NCBI RefSeq assembly: GCF_024295805.1
Contig: NZ_JANCLX010000013.1
Coordinates: 123,983-187,982, forward strand
DNA length: 64,000 bases
Origin: Streptomyces cucumeris
Lineage (GTDB): Bacteria > Actinomycetota > Actinomycetes > Streptomycetales > Streptomycetaceae
Direction of reading: 5' to 3'
Positions 1 through 7,933 of the stretch are shown here, in pieces; position 1 is the stretch's first letter; each line of letters begins with the position of its first letter. The notes under the pieces are model-generated. The model ran no database searches. It saw nothing but the letters and a program-made list of their open reading frames with translations, and was not told the DNA's origin. A program made the translations under genes and the position numbers.

Positions 1-823
1 CCATCACCCAGATCCGGCCCTCGGGCACCTTGATCGGGCCGAACGGCTTCTCGTCACAGGGGGTGTTCCCGGGGAAGATGTACGGCTCGTCCAGCGGCTT
101 GCCGTTCACCATGACCTTGCCGCCGCGCTTGCACGAGACGGTGTCCCCGCCGACCGCGATGACCCGCTTGATCAGGTCCTTCTCCTCGGCCGACGGCATC
201 AGCCCGATGAAGCTCAGCGCCTTCTGGATGCCCTCGGCGACCGGACCGGAGTCCTTCTTCTCCGTCTCGCCGAGCCAGCCGCCCGGGTCGTGGAAGACCA
301 CCACCTCACCGCGCTCCGGCTCCGAGCCGAACCACGGGGTGAGCTTGTCGACCAGCACCCGGTCGCCCCGCTGCAGGGTGTTCTGCATCGAGTCGGACGG
401 GATGGAGAACGCCTGCACCAGGAAGGTCTTGATCAGCAGCGCCAGCAGCAGGGCGATGCCGACCAGGATCGGCAGCTCCTTCCAGAACGAGCGCGCCTTC
501 TTCTGGTCAGCGGTGCCCCGCTTCGCCCCCGGCGCGGCCCCGGCGCCGGAAGGGCCGCCGGACACCCCGGAGGGCGTCTCCCGCTCCGTGCCCGTCGCGG
601 AGTCCTGGGGCTCGGCGGACCCTGGGCGGTCCGAGGGATCCGCCGCGGTCGCACGGTCCGAACCGGCCGGTCCCGCCGGATCGTCCGAGGCCCGGTCCGC
701 GGGCGCACCGGTCTGTGGCGCCGTGTCCGCCCCGTCCCCGTTCACAGGGGTGTCTCCCCGTGCTCCGGGTCGCCGCTCGGGCTCTTCGTGACCGGAACGC
801 GCGCCGACCGCCAAATCCCCCAC
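1..823 (-). CDS. Type I signal peptidase (third of a sip cluster), C-terminus cut by window edge
   Basis: Membrane serine protease that cleaves signal peptides from secreted proteins on the outer face of the membrane. About 110 hydrophilic Pro/Asp/Gly-rich residues precede one membrane segment (about 117-136). The catalytic-serine box PSDSM follows at about 142-146, and further on the general-base lysine lies in DLIKRVIAVGGD. The window ends at the VPEGRIWVMG box, so the last conserved box and the C-terminal anchor lie outside. The start is taken as GTG at 823, six bases after GAGGA; a GTG two codons earlier (829) is possible. The first 300 or so bases overlap the end of the upstream sip reading frame. 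It corresponds to one of sipX/Y/Z of S. lividans, but I cannot assign the letter safely. Confidence 0.88.
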   Translation of the reverse strand, partial: MGDLAVGARSGHEEPERRPGARGDTPVNGDGADTAPQTGAPADRASDDPAGPAGSDRATAADPSDRPGSAEPQDSATGTERETPSGVSGGPSGAGAAPGAKRGTADQKKARSFWKELPILVGIALLLALLIKTFLVQAFSIPSDSMQNTLQRGDRVLVDKLTPWFGSEPERGEVVVFHDPGGWLGETEKKDSGPVAEGIQKALSFIGLMPSAEEKDLIKRVIAVGGDTVSCKRGGKVMVNGKPLDEPYIFPGNTPCDEKPFGPIKVPEGRIWVM

Positions 824-1793
824 ATCCACTCCTCACACCTGACTGCCGCCTGCTCCACGAACGGCGCAGGACCACCACTCCCATAACGAGCGGGAGTTCC
901 GCAGGGGTCGGGAGCTGGACCATTCCTTGCTGATCCATGGGGGACAGCCTATGCGGCGAGCCCTGCGCCCGTGTCTCCCCGCCCGGCGCGTCCTTCACCG
1001 ATGCATACGTTCCCGGCTCCTCCAGCTGGCGCATATGACCGAAGGGCCAGGCGATCACCACGGCGCGGCCGACCACCATGTCGTCCGAGACGGTGCCCTG
1101 ACCCGGTTCGTCCAGATGGACCCGGGAGTCCGCCGAGTTGGAGCGGTGATCACCCATCACGAAGATCCGCCCCTCGGGGACGGTCACCTTGAACTGACGC
1201 TGCGAAGGCTCGTTCCCCGGATGCAGATACGGTTCGTTCAGCGGCGTGCCGTTGACGGTCACCTTGCCGCCCGAGTCACAGCACGCGACGGTGTCACCGC
1301 CGACTCCGACCACCCGCTTGATCAGGTCCTGTTCGTCGTCCGACGGCAGCAGACCGATGAAGGTCAGGAACTGCTTGCCCTGCTTGATGACCGGCGGATC
1401 GTCCTTGGGCGGCTTGCGCTCGTCCTCCAGCCAGCCGCCGGGGTCCTTGAACACCACCACATCACCGCGCTCCGGCTTCGAGCCGAACCACGGGGTGAAC
1501 TTGTCGACCAGCACCCGGTCACCGATGCGGATCGTCTGCTCCATCGACCCGGACGGAATCACGAACGCCTGCACCAGGAAGGTCTTCAGCACCAGCGCGA
1601 TCACCAGTGCCACACCCACCAGGATCGGTATCTCCTTGGCCTTGGAGCGGCGGCGCCTGCGCTTGATCCGGCGCTGGATCTTGCGGCGCTCGGCACGCCC
1701 GCCCAGGGGGCGCTCCCCCGGACGCGACTCATCCGCCTCCGGCGGCGCGCCCGCGCGGCGCTTTCCGTACCGGGGCCGTCCGCGGCTACCCAT
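507..1793 (-). CDS. sipX: Type I signal peptidase with long C-terminal tail
   Basis: Signal peptidase I of the multi-sip operon. A basic, Arg-rich N-terminus leads into a membrane segment (about 55-73). The PSGSM box (80-84) places the nucleophile at Ser83, Lys159 in DLIKRVVGVGGD is the base, and GDHRSNSADSR (214-224) is the last catalytic box. The catalytic fold ends near residue 265. A short hydrophobic patch, ELPLVMGVVVL at about 299-309, could be a weak second membrane anchor. The frame then stays open to residue 428 as an Arg/Gly-rich tail. Residues from about 324 onward are read from the same DNA as the N-terminus of the next sip gene. The start overlaps the upstream sip by 8 bases, suggesting translational coupling. 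The symbol is assigned by operon position and is tentative. Confidence 0.85.
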   Translation of the reverse strand: MGSRGRPRYGKRRAGAPPEADESRPGERPLGGRAERRKIQRRIKRRRRRSKAKEIPILVGVALVIALVLKTFLVQAFVIPSGSMEQTIRIGDRVLVDKFTPWFGSKPERGDVVVFKDPGGWLEDERKPPKDDPPVIKQGKQFLTFIGLLPSDDEQDLIKRVVGVGGDTVACCDSGGKVTVNGTPLNEPYLHPGNEPSQRQFKVTVPEGRIFVMGDHRSNSADSRVHLDEPGQGTVSDDMVVGRAVVIAWPFGHMRQLEEPGTYASVKDAPGGETRAQGSPHRLSPMDQQGMVQLPTPAELPLVMGVVVLRRSWSRRQSGVRSGCGGFGGRRAFRSRRARAATRSTGRHPCERGRGGHGATDRCARGPGLGRSGGTGRFGPCDRGGSLGPPRVRRAPGLRDGHGAGDALRGVRRPFRRRGRAGGEAGHR

Positions 1794-2610
1794 GCGCGCC
1801 GCCCGGTTCGGGGACCGCCGAGAAGGTCTCCGGCCGCTCCAGCCGGGACCAGCGGCCGACCGGCCAGGCGATCCAGTCGGCCCGGCCGATCACCCGGTCC
1901 AGAGGGACGGTGCCCCCGCCGGGCGCGCCGAGGTGGTCCCGTGAATCGCGGGAGGCGGAGCGGTGGTCCCCCATCACCCACAGCCGCCCTTCCGGCACCA
2001 CGATGTCGAACGGCACACGCGAGGGGCTGTCCCCCGGGTGCAGATAGCGCTCGTCCACCGGTTGACCGTTCACCTCGATCCTCCCCCGCTTGTCGCAGCA
2101 GGTGACCCGGTCACCGCCGACGCCCACCACACGCTTGATGTAGTCGGTCTCGGCCGGGGCGGCCAGTCCGACCGCGGCGGCGGCCTTGCGCAGTGCTCCG
2201 GTCACAGGGTTCCCCGACGGCTGCTCGCCGCGGAAGGAACCGTTTCCGTCGAACACCACAACGTCGCCGCGCCGCGGATCGTCCCCGAAGCGGTAGGCGA
2301 GCTTGTTCACCAGCACCCGGTCCCCGGGTCGCAGGGTGTTCTCCATCGAGCCGCTGGGGATCAGGAACGGCTGGACCACCCAGCCGCTCACCAGCAGGAC
2401 CAGTACGGCGCTGAGCGCCGTGACCACTCCCGCCCGCCGCCAGGGCCCGCCTCCGGTCAGCCACCCGAGCGTCCGCCGGGCGGGCCGGGACGCGGCGGCG
2501 GTCTCTTCCGCCGCGTCACCCGGCGCATGCGAAGAGCGCGACCGGTCCTCCGGCTCCGTGGTGGAGCGGGAGGAGCGATCGCGCTCCGCGAGCTGTCCTT
2601 CGGTGTCCAT
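1786..2610 (-). CDS. sipW: Type I signal peptidase, first of the sip cluster
   Basis: First signal peptidase of the cluster, 274 residues. It has a charged 50-residue N-terminus, a membrane segment at about 60-80, and PSGSM at 85-89 with the catalytic serine at 88. The catalytic lysine is at 159 in YIKRVVGVGGD, and GDHRSASRDSR sits near 216-226. There is no clear C-terminal membrane segment. It follows rplS, the same place as sipW in S. lividans and S. coelicolor, where four tandem sip genes divide the preprotein load. The ATG at 2610 is the only good start. Its 3' end overlaps the next sip gene by 8 bases. The symbol rests on operon position. Confidence 0.88.
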   Translation of the reverse strand: MDTEGQLAERDRSSRSTTEPEDRSRSSHAPGDAAEETAAASRPARRTLGWLTGGGPWRRAGVVTALSAVLVLLVSGWVVQPFLIPSGSMENTLRPGDRVLVNKLAYRFGDDPRRGDVVVFDGNGSFRGEQPSGNPVTGALRKAAAAVGLAAPAETDYIKRVVGVGGDRVTCCDKRGRIEVNGQPVDERYLHPGDSPSRVPFDIVVPEGRLWVMGDHRSASRDSRDHLGAPGGGTVPLDRVIGRADWIAWPVGRWSRLERPETFSAVPEPGGAHG

Positions 2611-2672
2611 CGGGCCAGAGCCTATCCGCCCCGGCCGGATGATCCGGCGGTAGCTCAGTAGTCGCGCAAAAC

Positions 2673-3023
2673 TCAGTTCTCGCGCTTCTCCTTGATCTTG
2701 GCGGCCTTGCCGCGGAGGTCGCGCAGGTAGTACAGCTTCGCACGGCGCACATCACCGCGGGTGACGACCTCGATCTTCTCCACGATCGGGGTGTGCACCG
2801 GGAAGGTGCGCTCGACGCCGACGCTGAAGCTCACCTTGCGGACGGTGAAGGTCTCACGCACGCCGGAGCCCTGGCGGCGGATGACCACGCCCTTGAACTG
2901 CTGCACACGGGAGCGGTTGCCCTCGATGACGCGCACGTGCACGTTGACCGTGTCACCCGGGCGGAAGGTGGGGATGTCGCTGCGCAGCGACGCGGTGTCG
3001 ACGGTGTCGAGCAGGTGAGACAT
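2673..3023 (-). CDS. rplS: 50S ribosomal protein L19
   Basis: Ribosomal protein at the 30S-50S interface, 116 residues, normal family length. Family motifs include FRPGDTVNVHV near the N-terminus, FKGVVIRRQG in the middle, and the basic end RRAKLYYLRDLRGKAAKIKEK. The frame is open further upstream, but MSHLLDTVD at 3023 is the family start and has a GGAAAG-type ribosome binding site. The 130-base gap to trmD probably carries its own promoter, as L19 needs more product than TrmD. The sip genes follow 60 bases downstream. Confidence 0.97.
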   Translation of the reverse strand: MSHLLDTVDTASLRSDIPTFRPGDTVNVHVRVIEGNRSRVQQFKGVVIRRQGSGVRETFTVRKVSFSVGVERTFPVHTPIVEKIEVVTRGDVRRAKLYYLRDLRGKAAKIKEKREN

Positions 3024-3156
3024 GATCGTCTGCTTTCCTCGCTGATGCCACAGGTCATCAGCGGCATATCGGATGCTGATTCGGAGTGCCGCCCTCATCG
3101 GGTGGGCGTCGATCCCCCTGTGGCAGGGGCGCCGCGCCCGGACGTACGGCAGCGGC

Positions 3157-3978
3157 CTATTCTTCCACGGCCCGGTCGCGGCGCCCAAATCCGCCCCCGG
3201 GCAGCTCCTCCCAGCCCAGTTCCGCCAGGGTCTTCCGGTCGTGCTTGTCCAGCGCCGCGGGGTCGCAGCGCTCGATCAGATCGGGGCGGTTGGCGCTGGT
3301 GCGGCGGAACGCCTCGTCCCGCCGCCAACGGGCGATCTTGCCGTGGTGCCCGCTGACCAGCACCTCCGGGATGTCACGGCCACGCCACTCGGGGGGCTTG
3401 GTGTACACCGGCCCCTCCAGCAGATCGGCCATGGCGCCGGGCGCGAAGGAGTCGTCGCGGTGCGATTCGGCGTTCCCCAGCACACCGGGCAGCAGCCGGG
3501 CGACCGCCTCGGTGATCACCAGCACCGCGGCCTCGCCGCCGGCCAGGACGTAGTCGCCGATGGAGACTTCGTGGACCTCCAGCCGCTCGCCGTACTCCTC
3601 GATCACCCGCCGGTCGATGCCCTCGTAGCGGGCGGGCGCGAAGACCAGCCAGGGGCGCTCGGCCAGCTCCACGGCCAGCTCCTGGGTGAACGGGCGGCCG
3701 CTCGGCGTCGGCACCACCAGCACCGGCGCGGCCAGCCCCTCGGCCTCCCCCGAGGCGAGGACGGAGTCCAGCGCCTCGCCCCACGGCTCGGGCTTCATCA
3801 CCATGCCCGGACCACCGCCGTAGGGGGTGTCGTCCACCGTGTTGTGCCGGTCGTGCGTCCAGGAACGGAGGTCATGGACCCGGACGTCGAGCTGCCCCCG
3901 GGTACGGGCCTTGCCGACCAGCGAGACGTTCAGCGGTTCGAGGTACTCGGGGAAGATCGTGACGACATCGAGCCTCAT
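3157..3978 (-). CDS. trmD: tRNA (guanine-N1-)-methyltransferase
   Basis: Methylates N1 of G37 in tRNAs reading CUN, CCN and CGG codons, which prevents +1 frameshifting. 273 residues. It opens with the SPOUT-class start MRLDVVTIFPEYL and has the GGGPGMVMKPEP segment. The trefoil-knot SAM site shows as DYVLAGGEAAVLV around 142-154, and a C-terminal tail carries SGHHGKIARWRRDEA. The ATG overlaps the rimM stop by 4 bases, indicating coupled translation within the rpsP-khpA-rimM-trmD operon. Confidence 0.97.
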   Translation of the reverse strand: MRLDVVTIFPEYLEPLNVSLVGKARTRGQLDVRVHDLRSWTHDRHNTVDDTPYGGGPGMVMKPEPWGEALDSVLASGEAEGLAAPVLVVPTPSGRPFTQELAVELAERPWLVFAPARYEGIDRRVIEEYGERLEVHEVSIGDYVLAGGEAAVLVITEAVARLLPGVLGNAESHRDDSFAPGAMADLLEGPVYTKPPEWRGRDIPEVLVSGHHGKIARWRRDEAFRRTSANRPDLIERCDPAALDKHDRKTLAELGWEELPGGGFGRRDRAVEE

Positions 3979-4544
3979 GACGACGGGCCCTCGTCCCGGG
4001 AGGCGTCCTCGCGGCTACTGGCGATCTCCGCCTCGGCCTCGTCCAGCAGCCCCGGCGGCGGGTCGATCACCGCGCGCTGCGCCTCGAGGTCGATCTCCGG
4101 CACCACCTCGGAGACGAACGGGATCATCGCCTCGCTGCCGTCCGGACGCCGGACGATCAGCAGATCGTGGTAGGGCAGATGGGAGATCTCGGAGATCCGG
4201 CCGACCTCGGTGCCGTCCACGGTCACCACATCGAGGTCGATGAGCTGGTGGTCGTAGAACTCCTCGGGGTCCTCGGGGACTTCCTCCGGATCGACCTCGG
4301 CGATCAGCAGGATGTTGCGCAGCGCCTCCGCGCCCGTACGGTCCCGGACGCCCTCGAAGCGCAGCAGCAGCCGGCCGCTGTGGACCCGGCCGGTCTCGAT
4401 GGTCAGCGGCCCGGCCGAGGCGGGCTCGGTGGCCAGCACGGCGCCCGGGGCGAGCCTCAGTTCCGGCTCGTCGGTACGCACCTCGACGGTGACCTCACCC
4501 TTGATGCCATGGGCTCGGCCGATCCTCGCCACAACCAACTGCAC
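3975..4544 (-). CDS. rimM: 16S rRNA maturation factor RimM
   Basis: Binds S19 and helps mature the 30S head domain. 189 residues, starting GTG at 4544 (MQLVVARIGRAHGIKGEV, the typical RimM opening). The N-terminal domain is followed by a PRC-barrel with EFYDHQLIDLDV and LPYHDLLIVRRPDGSEAMIP. The C-terminus adds an acidic, Ser-rich extension after the family-standard DPPPGLLD. It overlaps trmD by 4 bases and follows khpA by about 85 bases. Confidence 0.96.
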   Translation of the reverse strand: MQLVVARIGRAHGIKGEVTVEVRTDEPELRLAPGAVLATEPASAGPLTIETGRVHSGRLLLRFEGVRDRTGAEALRNILLIAEVDPEEVPEDPEEFYDHQLIDLDVVTVDGTEVGRISEISHLPYHDLLIVRRPDGSEAMIPFVSEVVPEIDLEAQRAVIDPPPGLLDEAEAEIASSREDASRDEGPSS

Positions 4545-4628
4545 GTGTCCGATGTCCCTTCACGACACACGGGCCGGGGACGGCCCCATGGCCCTCCCCG
4601 GCCCGTGCCGGTGCTCTCTTTGATCGCC

Positions 4629-4868
4629 TCAGCGGATCTGGTCCACGTCGACCAGGTCGACGCGGATACCACGGCCGCCGATGGCGCCCACGACGGTCCG
4701 CAGGGCACGCGCGGTCCGGCCGTTGCGGCCGATCACCTTGCCGAGGTCATCGGGGTGCACCCGGACCTCCAGCACGCGTCCACGACGCAGGTTGCGCGAG
4801 GCGACCTGCACTTCGTCGGGATTGTCGACGATGCCCTTCACCAGGTGCTCGAGGGCCTCCTCGAGCAT
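4629..4868 (-). CDS. khpA: KH-domain RNA-binding protein KhpA
   Basis: 79-residue single-KH RNA-binding protein. The GxxG loop is IGRNGRT at about 46-52, framed by VHPDDLGKV and ARALRTVVGAIGG. In other Gram-positives KhpA pairs with KhpB (EloR/Jag) and affects cell elongation and small-RNA handling; that role here is inferred from the family. The gene sits two bases after the rpsP stop, the usual rpsP-khpA-rimM-trmD order, so it is probably cotranscribed with ribosomal genes. Confidence 0.95.
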   Translation of the reverse strand: MLEEALEHLVKGIVDNPDEVQVASRNLRRGRVLEVRVHPDDLGKVIGRNGRTARALRTVVGAIGGRGIRVDLVDVDQIR

Positions 4869-4870
4869 CC

Positions 4871-5314
4871 TCAGGCCTCGGTCGACGCGGTGGACTCGGC
4901 GGCCTCGGCCGCGTCGTCCGACTTCTTCTCGGCCTTCTTCGCCTTCTGGGTGATCGCCTCACCCTTCGGCTCGTCACCGGCGTCCTTGGCGGCAGCCTCG
5001 AACAGCGCGCGGTGGTCGGCCTTCGGCTCGGCGACCTGCATCGGCGCCGGGGCGGGCAGACCCTTGAACTTCTGCCAGTCGCCGGTGACCTTCAGGATGG
5101 CCAGCACCGGCTCGGTCGGCTGCGCGCCGACCTTCAGCCAGTACTGCGCGCGCTCCGAGTCGACCTCGATGCGCGACGGGTTCTGCACCGGGTGGTACAG
5201 GCCGATCTCCTCGATGGCCCGGCCGTCACGGCGGGTACGGGAGTCGGCGATGACGATGCGGTAGTGAGGCGAACGGATCTTGCCCAGACGCTTCAGCTTG
5301 ATCTTGACTGCCAC
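4871..5314 (-). CDS. rpsP: 30S ribosomal protein S16
   Basis: S16 of the small subunit, 147 residues. The conserved part is VKIKLKRLGKIR, YRIVIADSRTRRDGR, IEEIGLYHP and AQYWLKVGAQPTE. As in other actinobacteria, a charged Ala/Lys/Glu-rich C-terminal extension of about 50 residues follows the core. The frame is open upstream, but the GTG at 5314 has the family N-terminus and an AGGAG site 11 bases before it. It is the first gene of the rpsP-khpA-rimM-trmD operon, and the 154-base gap upstream should hold the promoter. Confidence 0.96.
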   Translation of the reverse strand: MAVKIKLKRLGKIRSPHYRIVIADSRTRRDGRAIEEIGLYHPVQNPSRIEVDSERAQYWLKVGAQPTEPVLAILKVTGDWQKFKGLPAPAPMQVAEPKADHRALFEAAAKDAGDEPKGEAITQKAKKAEKKSDDAAEAAESTASTEA

Positions 5315-5468
5315 GGGAGTGGTGTCTCCTGGTCTTGACGTGGTTGAGCACACGAAGTGCCACGTGGGGTTGTGGTACCCGAGTGCCCGATGGACGCGCC
5401 AGCCGGAGGAGAGAGGGGTCCTGGTCGACTGTCGAGTACAGCGGACCATTGTGCCACACCGCCGCCGG

Positions 5469-6062
5469 TCAGCCGACCGCGGCCACCGCCTCCGGGATGC
5501 GGAACGGCTTGCCGCAGCCGCCGCACATGATCGGCGCCTGCGCCAGCACCGACGGGACGACGCGGACGTTGCGCCCGCAGTCGCACACGGCCTTGACCCG
5601 GACGCCGCCGCCGGAGGAACCGTGCCGCGCGGCGGGCCCGCGGAAGGTGCGGGAGGTGTCGGCGGTGGTCGCGACGGTGTGCGCCTTGAGGGCGCGCTGG
5701 AGTCTCTCGATCGTGTTCCGGTAGCGCTTTCTCGCCTCGGGACTCAGCGTGACCAGGGAGAAACCACTGCTGGGATGTGGCTCCTCGGGATGGTCCAGCC
5801 CGAGCTCCTCGGCGATCGCCAGGAACCGGCGGTTGTGGTAGCGGCCGGCGCGCGAGGTGTCACGGACACCGCGGGCGGCGGCGATGCCATGGACGGCCTC
5901 GTGCAGCAGCCGTTCGAAGGAGAGCTCGGCGCCACATGCGGACGACGACTCTCCGATCAGCGATTCGGGCGCGGCGAGATCCGGCAGCTCGGAGTGGTGC
6001 CGTTGAATATCGGCCCACGCCTGCGCCAGCTCTGCGGCGAGAACAGGTGGTGTCGTGCTCAC
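5469..6062 (-). CDS. SprT-like putative zinc protein
   Basis: 197-residue conserved actinobacterial protein of unknown role. It carries HEAVHG (about 53-58), which fits the HExxH zinc-metalloprotease motif, followed by RYHNRRF. The C-terminal third holds two cysteine pairs, CDCG at about 160 and CGGCG at about 181, forming a zinc ribbon. The order HExxH then Cys4 zinc ribbon resembles SprT/Spartan-type proteins, some of which digest DNA-protein crosslinks. That function is only an inference here. GTG start at 6062. It lies alone between rpsP and proS, so its position gives no further clue. Confidence 0.7.
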   Translation of the reverse strand: MSTTPPVLAAELAQAWADIQRHHSELPDLAAPESLIGESSSACGAELSFERLLHEAVHGIAAARGVRDTSRAGRYHNRRFLAIAEELGLDHPEEPHPSSGFSLVTLSPEARKRYRNTIERLQRALKAHTVATTADTSRTFRGPAARHGSSGGGVRVKAVCDCGRNVRVVPSVLAQAPIMCGGCGKPFRIPEAVAAVG

Positions 6063-6203
6063 GTCGTGCTAACGAGCCGGAGCGGCCCGGTGTTCCGATT
6101 CCGGGGCATCCCAAATAATTTGCACGTACCAGTCAGTTCACGATGAGTGCCGCGACGAGGGCGGGTGCGCCGATCTGCGGAGGAGCCGCCCAGCGGGCAC
6201 CAA

Positions 6204-6217
6204 CCCGGTACGTACCG
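6204..6217. promoter_or_regulatory. 14-bp perfect palindrome downstream of proS
   Basis: CCGGTACGTACCGG is a perfect palindrome 23 bases after the proS stop and about 140 bases ahead of the SprT-like start. It could be a protein-binding site for the SprT-like gene or chance in GC-rich DNA. Confidence 0.25.
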
Positions 6218-6239
6218 GTTCCGCGGCACCGGCCCGGCC

Positions 6240-7655
6240 TCAATAGGCCCGCGCGACGTAGGCGACGTTACCCGGAGTGTCGTCCGCGTCCGGCACCGAC
6301 CCGTCCTCGGCGACCAGACAGCGTACGGACACCGCCTGCGCGGCGAGCGCCGCCTCGCCCTCCGGTCCCAGGTCCGCCCACCGGATCCGGGCCCAGCCGC
6401 CCGCGGTCGCGGCCTCGGCCGCCTGCGCGATGGTCGCCACGTCCGTGGTCCGCGCCGCCCGGCGGTCCCGCGCCTGGCGCAGCAGCAGCGCCTGGTCCTC
6501 CTCGAGGATCCCGGGCACCAGCCCGGCGAGCCGCTCGACGGGCACCGGCTCCTTGCCGCCCGGGATCCGGCGCGCCAGCGTCGCGGTGCCGGCCTCCAGG
6601 TCGCGCGGACCGATCTCGACCCGGACCGGTACGCCCTTGAGCTCCCAGTCGACCGCGCGGCGGCCGAACGGGGTGTCCGTGCGGTCGTCGACCCGCACCC
6701 GCACACCGGCCGCGGTCAGCCGGTCGCCGACCTCCCGGACCCGCGCGACCACCGCGTCATCGCCCTTGACCGCCATGACGACGGCCTGCACGGGAGCCAG
6801 CCGGGGCGGGATCCGCAGGCCCTGGTCGTCGCCGTGCATCATCACCAGCGCGCCGATCATGCGGGTGGTGCTGCCCCAGGAGGTCTGCCACACCAGTTCC
6901 TGCTCACCCTCCCGGGAGAGGTAGCGGGTGTTGAAGGCACGGGAGAAGTTCTGGCCGAGCTCATGGCTGGTGCCCAGTTGCAGCGCCTTGCCGTCGCCCA
7001 TCATCCCTTCCAGGGTGAGGGTGTTGAGCGCTCCGGCGAACCGCTCCGCCGCGGTCTTCCGGCCCAGCACGACGTCCATGGCGAGCACGTTCTCCATGAA
7101 GTCGGCGTAGACGTGGCGGTGGATACGGGCCGCGAAGTCCCGGGCGTCCTCGTAGGTGGCGTGGGCGGTGTGGCCCTCCTGCCAGAGGAATTCGGTCGTC
7201 CGCAGGAACAGCCGCGGCCGCAGCTCCCAACGGACCACATTGGCCCACTGGTTGATCAGCAGCGGCAGATCGCGATAGCTCTGCACCCATTTGGAGAAGT
7301 ACTCGTTGACGATCGTCTCGGAGGTCGGCCGGACGACGACCGGCTCCTCCAGCTCCTTGCCGCCGCCGTGGGTGACGACGGCGAGTTCGGGCGCGAACCC
7401 CTCGACGTGATCGGCTTCCTTCGTCAGATACGACTGCGGGATGAAGAGCGGGAAGTACGCGTTCTGCGTACCGGTCGCCTTGATACGGGCGTCCATGTCC
7501 GCCTGCATCCGCTCCCACAGCCCGTAACCGTACGGTCGGATCACCATGGTGCCGCGCACCGGGCCGTTGTCGGCCAGCTCGGCCTTGTTGATCACGTCCT
7601 GGTACCAGCGGGGGAAGTCTTCCGCCCGCGGGGTGAGTACGGGAGCTTTCGCCAT
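6240..7655 (-). CDS. proS: Prolyl-tRNA synthetase, archaeal/eukaryotic-type short form
   Basis: Charges tRNA-Pro. 471 residues, starting MAKAPVLTPRAEDFPRWY at ATG 7655; the open frame upstream is not conserved-looking. Class II motifs are visible: GTMVIRPYGYGLWE (motif 1 region), EPVVVRPTSETI followed by WELRPRLFLRTTEFLWQEGHTAH (motif 2), and later a GSSTTRMIGALVMMHGDD-type motif 3. It has no editing (INS) insertion between motifs 2 and 3. This marks it as the shorter archaeal/eukaryotic-like ProRS rather than the bacterial type. Streptomyces species often carry both kinds; whether a second copy exists cannot be seen here. Confidence 0.9.
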   Translation of the reverse strand: MAKAPVLTPRAEDFPRWYQDVINKAELADNGPVRGTMVIRPYGYGLWERMQADMDARIKATGTQNAYFPLFIPQSYLTKEADHVEGFAPELAVVTHGGGKELEEPVVVRPTSETIVNEYFSKWVQSYRDLPLLINQWANVVRWELRPRLFLRTTEFLWQEGHTAHATYEDARDFAARIHRHVYADFMENVLAMDVVLGRKTAAERFAGALNTLTLEGMMGDGKALQLGTSHELGQNFSRAFNTRYLSREGEQELVWQTSWGSTTRMIGALVMMHGDDQGLRIPPRLAPVQAVVMAVKGDDAVVARVREVGDRLTAAGVRVRVDDRTDTPFGRRAVDWELKGVPVRVEIGPRDLEAGTATLARRIPGGKEPVPVERLAGLVPGILEEDQALLLRQARDRRAARTTDVATIAQAAEAATAGGWARIRWADLGPEGEAALAAQAVSVRCLVAEDGSVPDADDTPGNVAYVARAY

Positions 7656-7933
7656 GGCGCCGATCGTACGGCGGCGGCGCGCGGAACCGTGAATCGGGCG
7701 AAAAGCAACCGGCTGCGGCGGACGCGCCGCCGGGGCGGCCCCGGGAGCGGGGCGGGGCGCGGGGGTGCGGGGGCGCACGGAGGGGGCATGCAAGCACGGC
7801 CGTGAAACCTCTGGACGCGGGCACGGATGGGGAGTTCCCTGGCATACGGGGGTGGGACGCCACAGCGCACGACGGCGGACGGAAACCGGATCTGACGACG
7901 GCACTTCGCTCTTCGCTGATTGGGGCCCTTTCG

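Noticed and set aside
6147..7805. 552-codon plus-strand frame opposite proS
   Set aside because: Antisense shadow; proS motifs on the minus strand are unambiguous.
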